Below are positions 1 through 5,185 of a stretch of DNA of 5,185 nt, in pieces. The position numbers and the translations under genes are program-made. The stretch's first letter is position 1; every line of letters begins with the position of its first letter. The DNA is from RGIG1934 sp964492545 (lineage in GTDB: Bacteria; Bacillota; Clostridia; Lachnospirales; Lachnospiraceae), in contig CAZBKO010000131.1 of the NCBI GenBank assembly GCA_964492545.1, forward strand, positions 1 through 5,185, given 5' to 3'. Under the pieces are notes generated by a model. The model saw only the letters and a list, made by a program, of their open reading frames with translations. It searched no databases and had not been told where the DNA came from.

Positions 1-38
1 TTATAAAAAAACGCATTATCTATGAGGCTTGTGGATAA

Positions 39-353
39 AACTACGGAAACTCAAGCGAATTGTTTACATTGATGGCATTATTTGTAGGAGTTACGTTATC
101 ATTTTCAAATGTGACATATGGTGCTTTGGTATTTCAAAACAAATTCAGCTTTTTCCTTGGTAAAGCCTCACTACCGATATATTTAAGTCAATTAAGTGTT
201 ATAACAATTGTGCTTAATTGTTACAGGGAAAACAGCTTCAGTTCAAAATTACTCATAACCTTCGTATTCATTGCATGTTATTCAACGGTATGCTATGTTG
301 GAGGAAATCTTATAAAAAGAATGATAAATGTTAATTCAACTCAAAAAAAGTAA
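39..353 (+). pseudogene. C-terminal remnant of an acyltransferase-3-like membrane protein
   Basis: The open frame running to the TAA at 351-353 encodes about 100 residues with three hydrophobic, probably membrane-spanning stretches. From the TTG at 60, these lie near residues 3-18, 38-55 and 63-84. The motif FLGKASLPIYLSQLSV (residues 32-47) matches the last part of acyltransferase family 3 (OatA-like) integral membrane O-acyltransferases, which typically have about 330-370 residues and ten or so helices. The catalytic histidine region of that family lies near the N-terminus and is absent here. The same frame is open from position 3, but a TAA at 36-38 interrupts it. The only starts after that stop are TTG at 60 and ATG at 72, neither with a good ribosome-binding site. 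I infer a broken gene whose product, if made, could not acylate a sugar. A sequencing error at the stop, or a standalone small membrane protein, is possible. Family assignment is moderate. Confidence 0.5.
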
Positions 354-358
354 TAGCA

Positions 359-368
359 ATTGTACAAT
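359..368. repeat. 10-bp perfect palindrome
   Basis: ATTGTACAAT reads the same on both strands and lies six bases after the stop of the acyltransferase remnant, about 25 bases upstream of the candidate -35 box. It could be a small operator half-site arrangement, but a 10-bp palindrome in AT-rich DNA can occur by chance. No function is claimed. Confidence 0.3.
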
Positions 369-386
369 AAAGGTTAAAAAGAAAAC

Positions 387-402
387 ACTACTTGACAGTA
401 GT
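387..402. repeat. Inverted repeat centred on the -35 box
   Basis: ACTAC (387-391) and GTAGT (398-402) are exact reverse complements and flank TTGACA. Allowing one C-C mismatch, the pairing extends outward by two more A-T pairs (384-385 with 404-405). As DNA it could be a repressor or activator site covering the -35 element. As RNA it would be a short, weak hairpin. There is no T-run after it, so it is not a convincing intrinsic terminator for the upstream remnant. Confidence 0.35.
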
Positions 403-418
403 CTTAGTTAGTGATAAT
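392..418 (+). promoter_or_regulatory. Candidate sigma-A promoter for the methyltransferase/phosphotransferase gene
   Basis: A perfect -35 hexamer TTGACA (392-397) is followed after 15 bases by GATAAT (413-418), one mismatch from the -10 consensus. The spacer is shorter than the optimal 17, which weakens the call. Transcription would start near 425 and leave a leader of roughly 35-40 bases before the ATG at 462. It sits in the only intergenic gap of any size in the window, so it would drive the 462 gene, the 3437 gene and probably the gene starting at 5175 as one operon. An alternative is that the locus is read from a promoter upstream of the window. Confidence 0.42.
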
Positions 419-451
419 TTCTTAATAATAGATAAAATAATTATATAAAAT

Positions 452-456
452 AGGAG
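452..456 (+). promoter_or_regulatory. Ribosome-binding site for the 462 gene
   Basis: AGGAG lies five bases before the ATG at 462, an ideal Shine-Dalgarno placement for a low-GC Gram-positive organism. It fixes the start of the large multidomain gene. Confidence 0.85.
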
Positions 457-461
457 AAAAA

Positions 462-3416
462 ATGAACTATAATATTAAGGTTATTAAGCCAGGAACAACG
501 CAGGCTAAGTTTTTAGACGAGATAGAACCGGGAAGCACTGTTCTCGAATGTGGAAGTGCTACAGGATATATGACAAGATTTATGAGTGAAAAATTAAATG
601 CTAAAGTCTATATTGTAGAATATGAAAAAAAGGCATTTGACATTGCGATTAATTATGCTGAAGGTGGTTTGTGCGCAGATTTAATGGGTAACGAATGGAG
701 AGAATATTTCAGAGGATTTAAGTTCGACTATATTCTCTTTGCCGATGTGCTTGAACATGTATATGACCCATCATATGTGCTTCAATCAGCAACAGCATTA
801 TTGAAACCAGAAGGCAAGATGCTTGTGTCTGTTCCTAATATTGGTCACAATGATATATTAATGAGTCTATATGAGGATAATTGGACATATAAGCCAATTG
901 GATTACTTGACGAGACTCATATTAGATTTTTTGGAAGAAATAATTTAGATGCTTTCTTTAACAAAGCTGGATTAACTATTATTAAGAAGGACTTTGTTGC
1001 CAAGGATTATGAAGATACTGAGCAGAAGATGAAATTCGATAATGTGAATTCTAAGCTTTTAGAGGCACTCAAGCTTCGTGATTATGGTAATATATATCAG
1101 TTTGTAATGATTGCACAGAGAACGGATTACGTTGCAGAAAATGATATCAGGCAGGAAGTAATACCTGCTAAGGCAGCAGGATTTGTGTGTAATTTTTTCT
1201 ATGGAACAAGTGCGACAGCATTTTCTAAGGACTCAGCAGATAAAAGACATTTGGATGTAAATGGAGTGTTTGATGCAGAGATAGATTATATAGATAAAGA
1301 TTCTGAATATTTCAGATATGATCCTATAGAAGGTACTCACAGTGTAGTAACAGAATTAAGTATTAAAGCTGATCATGTAGAACTTAGTTTAGTTAATATG
1401 AATGGAAAGAAAACAGTTAAGAGAAATCTTCTTGTTTTTGAAAACAATGATCCTCAGGTTGTTGTAAAAGTTCCGGTAGGAACCAAGAAATTATCCATAC
1501 ATGCAAAAGGTATTCCAGTATTTACTGAACTCGAAAGAAAGTTAATGAAAGAAACAATTGAGACAGACGACGCATATCTAAATATTTCTGAAGCTAATAT
1601 TACTAATAAGCAAAATTTTGACAAAAAAACTTCAGAATATAATGAGATTCAGGCAAAATATTTAGAACTTAAAGCAATGTATGATAGTCTTGAAAAAGAT
1701 TATATAAATGTTGTTGAGCAGAAAAACAAAGCTATTAGAAAGTTAAGAAAAGCCGTTTCTAAGTTAAAGACAGATGTTAGAGATTTAAAGAAGGTTGAGA
1801 ATGATTATAATACAGTTGTTAATTCGGCATCTTGGAAGGTTACTAAACCAATGCGTAAAATTGCAGGGATGTTTGAAAGTAATGATGTTGATAAAGAAAA
1901 GGAAGCCAAGATTAAAGAGCAGACAGAATATATCAAAAATTCAAAGCTTTTTGATGAAAAGTGGTATCTTTCAACATATCCTGATTTAGCAGGAATAAAA
2001 AATTTAGCAGAGCATTACTTGCTTAACGGATGGAAGGAAGGAAGAAATCCATCTGAAGCGTTTGTTACAAAAGAATATTTAGCACTAAATAACGATGTTC
2101 GTGAAAAATCAATTTGTCCATTGCTGCATTATGAGAAAAATGGCAAATTTGAAGAGAGACATTATCGTATTGATAATTCAAAAGAAGTTGAAGAATTCAA
2201 GCCATCTGCCGCAGAAATAGAAGAATTTGAGAAGAAGAGACAGGAAGAATGTGATCTTGAAAAAGAACAGTACAAGAGTATGGAAGTAGTTCCAAATAAG
2301 ATTGTATTTAAAACATTTCAGGCTAAATATACATGTAATCCTAAGTATATTTGTGATGAGCTTCTTAAAGAAAATGTTGACTGTGATATTGTTTGGCTAT
2401 ATAAGCCAAGTCAGAAGGATGCATCGGAATTTCCAGAAGGTGTAAGACTTGTGCCAGTTGATTCTAAACAGGCTAGAGAGGAACTTGCAACAGCTAAAGT
2501 AATTATTGACAATGGTTCAATGCCATTTAATAGACGAATTGATAAGAAAGAGAATCAGATTGGTATTTGTACATGGCATGGTTCCTTGGGATTTAAGAAG
2601 CTAGGTGTTGACACTGTCAAGAACAAGTGTGGCTTTACAACAATTGATTTATATAGACAGAATCATGATATATTAATTTCAAACAGTGATTTTGAAAATG
2701 ACGTGTATAGAAATTCATATTGGCCGGATGCAACTATTTGGAAAGACGGACATGCTAGAAATGATATACTTGTAAATAATGATACAGCAGAACGTATGAG
2801 TATCAAGAGAAAAGTATGTACTAAACTTGGAATAGCACCAAGTACTAACTTAATACTTTATGCACCAACATTTAGAGAAGGAATGATACAGCATACAACA
2901 TCTTATGTTCCAGATGATGTTCTAAAAAAAGGAAGCTATGATATTAATTATGAAGAGGTTGTAGAAGCATTTGAAAATAAATTTGGTGGAAAATGGGCAA
3001 TTCTTGCGAGACATCATTTTGTAAATTCAGGAAATAAAGTATTATCTAATATGCTTCCTGAGGGCGTAATAAATGCAACAAAGTATCCTGATATACAGGA
3101 GTTAATGATTGCGGCTGATGCAGGTATTACAGATTATTCAAGTTGGATACTTGACTTTATGATGACGAGAAAACCAGGATTTATTTTCGCTGTTGATGCT
3201 GATGATTATGAGACAGACCGAGGTATGTATTATCCATTAAGAACAGCACCTTTTTCAGTATCAGTTAATTCAGATGAGCTTGCTGAAAATATCAAGAATT
3301 TTGATGATGGCAAATATAAAGAACGAGTTGAGAATTTCCTTAAGGATAAAGGATGTATTGATGATGGAAAAGCATGCAAGAGAATCGTAAATAGAATTAA
3401 AGACATAATGAGTTAA
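462..3416 (+). CDS. Multidomain SAM methyltransferase / CDP-glycerol glycerophosphotransferase-like protein
   Basis: A 984-residue protein, probably cytoplasmic or membrane-associated, for making and modifying a phosphate-linked surface polymer. Residues 1-220 form a class I SAM methyltransferase: VLECGSATG (27-35) binds SAM, followed by acidic E53, ADVLEHV (94-100), LLKPEGKMLVSVPN (113-126) and LLDETHIRFFG (148-158), as in O-antigen-type methyltransferases. Residues about 236-360 look beta-rich and are unrecognised. A coiled coil (about 382-452) leads into SASWKVTKP (455-463). Two YPD-type repeats follow (497-533, 534-568), then a charged linker. Residues about 612-984 match the TagB/TagF glycerophosphotransferase family, with TWHG (704-707), YAPTFREG (800-807), RHH (850-852), TDYSS (890-894) and DRG (919-921). 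That family moves glycerol- or ribitol-phosphate from a CDP donor onto a lipid-linked chain. No signal peptide or membrane helix is evident. The domains are secure; acceptor, donor and methylated position are not. The neighbouring cytidylyltransferase probably supplies the donor. Confidence 0.9.
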   Translation: MNYNIKVIKPGTTQAKFLDEIEPGSTVLECGSATGYMTRFMSEKLNAKVYIVEYEKKAFDIAINYAEGGLCADLMGNEWREYFRGFKFDYILFADVLEHVYDPSYVLQSATALLKPEGKMLVSVPNIGHNDILMSLYEDNWTYKPIGLLDETHIRFFGRNNLDAFFNKAGLTIIKKDFVAKDYEDTEQKMKFDNVNSKLLEALKLRDYGNIYQFVMIAQRTDYVAENDIRQEVIPAKAAGFVCNFFYGTSATAFSKDSADKRHLDVNGVFDAEIDYIDKDSEYFRYDPIEGTHSVVTELSIKADHVELSLVNMNGKKTVKRNLLVFENNDPQVVVKVPVGTKKLSIHAKGIPVFTELERKLMKETIETDDAYLNISEANITNKQNFDKKTSEYNEIQAKYLELKAMYDSLEKDYINVVEQKNKAIRKLRKAVSKLKTDVRDLKKVENDYNTVVNSASWKVTKPMRKIAGMFESNDVDKEKEAKIKEQTEYIKNSKLFDEKWYLSTYPDLAGIKNLAEHYLLNGWKEGRNPSEAFVTKEYLALNNDVREKSICPLLHYEKNGKFEERHYRIDNSKEVEEFKPSAAEIEEFEKKRQEECDLEKEQYKSMEVVPNKIVFKTFQAKYTCNPKYICDELLKENVDCDIVWLYKPSQKDASEFPEGVRLVPVDSKQAREELATAKVIIDNGSMPFNRRIDKKENQIGICTWHGSLGFKKLGVDTVKNKCGFTTIDLYRQNHDILISNSDFENDVYRNSYWPDATIWKDGHARNDILVNNDTAERMSIKRKVCTKLGIAPSTNLILYAPTFREGMIQHTTSYVPDDVLKKGSYDINYEEVVEAFENKFGGKWAILARHHFVNSGNKVLSNMLPEGVINATKYPDIQELMIAADAGITDYSSWILDFMMTRKPGFIFAVDADDYETDRGMYYPLRTAPFSVSVNSDELAENIKNFDDGKYKERVENFLKDKGCIDDGKACKRIVNRIKDIMS

Positions 3417-3426
3417 TTGTCGGAAT

Positions 3427-3430
3427 GGAG
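3427..3430 (+). promoter_or_regulatory. Ribosome-binding site that decides the start of the 3437 gene
   Basis: GGAG lies six bases before the ATG at 3437. The in-frame ATG at 3425 overlaps this site and has only CGGA directly against it, which is too close to work well. The site therefore favours 3437, giving an N-terminus MNTALIFAGGTGQRM as expected for the IspD fold. It sits 10 bases after the stop of the preceding gene, consistent with an operon. Confidence 0.75.
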
Positions 3431-3436
3431 ATTAAT

Positions 3437-5185
3437 ATGAATACAGCACTAATATTTGCAGGTGGAACTGGTCAGAGAATGAATTCAGGAACTAAACCAA
3501 AACAGTTTCTTGAATTATATGGAAAACCAATAATAATTTATACATTAGAATTATTTGAAAATAATAAGGACATAGATGCAATAGTTGTTGCATGCCTTGA
3601 AAGCTGGATACCATATCTTGAAAAATTACTTACAAAATTTCAGATTACAAAGGTAAAGGCAATTGTTCCGGGAGGAGCTTCAGGACAGGAATCAATTAGA
3701 AATGGTATTACTAAATTATACGAATTGTTTCCAGAGGATTCTGTAGTATTAGTGCATGATGGTGTTAGACCACTAATTACTGATCAGACTATCACTGACA
3801 ATATCAAATGTGTTAATGAAATGGGTAATTGCATTACTGTTGCCCCAGCAATTGAAACGATTGCACTTATGACAGAAGAAGGAACAGTAGGAGACATAAT
3901 CAATAGAAATAAGGCAGTAATGGCAAGAGCTCCACAGTCATTTATTTTAAAAGAAACAATGGAAGCACATAAGAAGGCTGTAGCAGATGGAAAGGAAGAT
4001 TTCATTGATTCAGCATGTCTTATGAAATATTATGGACATGATATACATACAATGGTTGGACCATCTGAAAATATCAAAATAACAACACCAACAGATTTTT
4101 ACTGTTTCAGAGCAATAATGTGGAAAGAAGATAGTATTTCTATGAATGATTTCGATAGTACAGCGAAGTCATTTGAGAAGACAATAAAGAAATTAGAAAA
4201 TAGTACTGTATTTGTAACAGGTGCTACAGGACTTATTGGAAGTAACATTATTAAGACGTTACTATATTGTAATGATTCTCTTAATACTAATATACATATT
4301 ATTGCGTTGATAAGAAATGAAAAGAAAGCAGAGACTGTATTTGCACAGCAGTTAGCAGAAAATGTAGATTTAAAATTTGTAATAGGTGATGTAAATAACT
4401 TACCGGAAATAGCAGATAATATTGATTATATTATTCATGGTGCCAGTGTTACGGCAAGTAAGGACTTTGTTCAGAAACCTGTAGAAACAATTAATACAGC
4501 TTTCAAAGGTACAGAATGTATTCTAAGACTTGCTACTGATAAAAAGATTAAATCAATGGTTTATCTTTCAACAATGGAAGTGTATGGAAATAATACTGAG
4601 GACATCAGACTGACAGAAGATTCAATAGGTTATTTGAATCCTATAGAGACAAGAAGCAGTTATCCGGAGAGTAAAAAGATGTGTGAATGTATGTGTAGTG
4701 CATATGCAAATGAGTATAAGCTTCCGGTTAAAATTCTTAGACTTACTCAAACCTTTGGTATGGGTGTTGCATATGATGATGGTAGAGTATTTGCTGAATT
4801 TGCCAGATGTGTTATTGAGAATAGGGATATTGTACTTCATACTAAGGGAGAGACAAAGCGTTCTTATTTGTACACAGCAGATGCCGTATCAGCTATTTTA
4901 TGTGTACTTGTAAATGGAGAAAACGGTCAGGCATATCATGCAGCAAATGAAAACACATTCTGTTCAATTTATGAGATGGCAAATATGGTCGCAGGACTTT
5001 CGAAAGATAAAATTTCTGTACATATAGAAGTTGATGAAGTGAATAGAGGATATGCACCAACAATATTAATTAACCTTGATACATCGAAGCTTAATAATAT
5101 TGGATGGAAAGCATACACATCATTACCTGATATGTACAAGAGAATGATTGAATATATGAAAATGGAGAGAAAAGATGAGCGATAA
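3437..5185 (+). CDS. Bifunctional IspD/TarI-type cytidylyltransferase and extended SDR oxidoreductase
   Basis: A 582-residue cytosolic fusion predicted to make a CDP-activated polyol or sugar. Residues 1-235 are an IspD/TarI nucleotidyltransferase with AGGTGQRM (8-15), KPKQF (20-24), VHDGVRP (106-112), R157, APQSF (165-169) and NIKITTP (212-218). R14, K22, D108, R157 and K214 correspond to E. coli IspD R20, K27, D106, R157 and K213. APQ instead of TPQ leans toward TarI-like polyol-phosphate enzymes. After a short linker, residues 256-582 form an extended SDR with cofactor loop GATGLIG (262-268), GDV (317-319), STMEVYG (378-384) and YPESK (409-413), catalytic Tyr and Lys. The stretch after residue 380 resembles UDP-xylose synthase and RmlB. 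R293 at the end of the second strand suggests NADP(H). Haemophilus CDP-ribitol synthase also joins a cytidylyltransferase to an SDR, but as I recall with a shorter one. It lies 20 bases after the preceding gene. An ATG at 3425 would add four residues. Substrate unknown. Confidence 0.9.
   Translation: MNTALIFAGGTGQRMNSGTKPKQFLELYGKPIIIYTLELFENNKDIDAIVVACLESWIPYLEKLLTKFQITKVKAIVPGGASGQESIRNGITKLYELFPEDSVVLVHDGVRPLITDQTITDNIKCVNEMGNCITVAPAIETIALMTEEGTVGDIINRNKAVMARAPQSFILKETMEAHKKAVADGKEDFIDSACLMKYYGHDIHTMVGPSENIKITTPTDFYCFRAIMWKEDSISMNDFDSTAKSFEKTIKKLENSTVFVTGATGLIGSNIIKTLLYCNDSLNTNIHIIALIRNEKKAETVFAQQLAENVDLKFVIGDVNNLPEIADNIDYIIHGASVTASKDFVQKPVETINTAFKGTECILRLATDKKIKSMVYLSTMEVYGNNTEDIRLTEDSIGYLNPIETRSSYPESKKMCECMCSAYANEYKLPVKILRLTQTFGMGVAYDDGRVFAEFARCVIENRDIVLHTKGETKRSYLYTADAVSAILCVLVNGENGQAYHAANENTFCSIYEMANMVAGLSKDKISVHIEVDEVNRGYAPTILINLDTSKLNNIGWKAYTSLPDMYKRMIEYMKMERKDER
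5164..5169 (+). promoter_or_regulatory. Ribosome-binding site for the next gene, inside the 3437 gene
   Basis: GGAGAG in the last codons of the cytidylyltransferase/SDR gene ends five bases before an ATG at 5175 in another frame. This spacing is right for initiation of a downstream gene and suggests translational coupling. Confidence 0.6.
5175..5185 (+). CDS. Start of a downstream gene, truncated by the window end
   Basis: An ATG at 5175-5177, one base out of frame with the cytidylyltransferase/SDR gene, follows a good GGAG site and overlaps the end of that gene by 11 bases (ATGAGCGATAA). Only Met-Ser-Asp and part of a codon are visible, so nothing can be said about the product. The overlap indicates the same operon, and the setting suggests another surface-polymer biosynthesis protein. 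The call rests only on the site and overlap geometry. Confidence 0.5.

Noticed and set aside
387..425. Intrinsic terminator for the acyltransferase remnant
   Set aside because: The only hairpin has five clean base pairs, is AT-leaning and is not followed by a T-run.
354..461. Riboswitch, small RNA, tRNA or CRISPR repeat in the intergenic gap
   Set aside because: The gap is only 108 bases, AT-rich, and shows no extended pairing or repeat array.
1795..1989. Short + strand open frame within the 984-residue gene
   Set aside because: It lies in another frame of a region with strong protein motifs, has no ribosome-binding site, and its product has low-complexity basic composition.
3425..3436. ATG at 3425 as the start of the cytidylyltransferase/SDR gene
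   Set aside because: It has no properly spaced Shine-Dalgarno and overlaps the GGAG that serves the ATG at 3437.
3784..4005. Minus-strand open frame within the cytidylyltransferase domain
   Set aside because: Antisense shadow of conserved IspD-fold codons with no recognisable product.
3437..4140. Housekeeping IspD of the isoprenoid pathway
   Set aside because: The fold and key residues fit, but fusion to an SDR, the APQ motif and the teichoic-type neighbour point to surface-polymer synthesis. A role in isoprenoids is not strictly excluded by sequence alone.
4622..4913. Overlapping open frames on both strands within the SDR domain
   Set aside because: They overlie the YPESK active-site region and downstream SDR sequence and show no family motif.

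Overview
The window looks like part of a cell-surface polysaccharide or teichoic-acid-like biosynthesis locus from a low-GC Gram-positive bacterium. The DNA is AT-rich, codons favour AGA, ATA and TTA, ribosome-binding sites are strong GGAG types, and genes are packed closely on one strand. The protein style (coiled coil followed by an SWKVTKP motif, a YPD-type repeat module and a CDP-glycerol-type transferase) is one I associate with anaerobic Firmicutes, probably Clostridia/Lachnospiraceae. That placement is inference; there is no rRNA or marker gene here.

Layout, all on the + strand. (1) Positions 1-353 hold the C-terminal end of an acyltransferase-3-like membrane protein. It is cut off from any upstream part by an in-frame TAA at 36-38, so it looks like a gene remnant. 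(2) Positions 354-461 are a short AT-rich intergenic region. It has a candidate promoter (perfect TTGACA with a GATAAT -10 box), a small inverted repeat centred on the -35 box, a 10-bp palindrome, and a clear ribosome-binding site. (3) Positions 462-3416 encode a 984-residue multidomain protein: SAM-dependent methyltransferase, a probably beta-rich domain, coiled coil, SWKVTKP motif, two YPD-type repeats, and a CDP-glycerol:glycerophosphotransferase (TagB/TagF-type) domain. (4) Positions 3437-5185 encode a two-domain protein: an IspD/TarI-type cytidylyltransferase fused to an extended short-chain dehydrogenase/reductase (SDR). (5) A further gene appears to start at 5175, overlapping the end of the previous one, and leaves the window.

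Reading it together: the cytidylyltransferase/SDR protein would make a CDP-activated polyol or sugar, and the downstream half of the 984-residue protein would transfer the phospho-polyol unit to a growing surface polymer. The attached methyltransferase would decorate or cap the polymer. The combination of methyltransferase, coiled coil and polymer-forming transferase in one chain is the most interesting feature. It recalls chain-terminating methyltransferases of O-antigen systems, in which a coiled coil measures chain length. The domain assignments are well supported by motifs; the exact substrate, polymer and chain-length role are inference.
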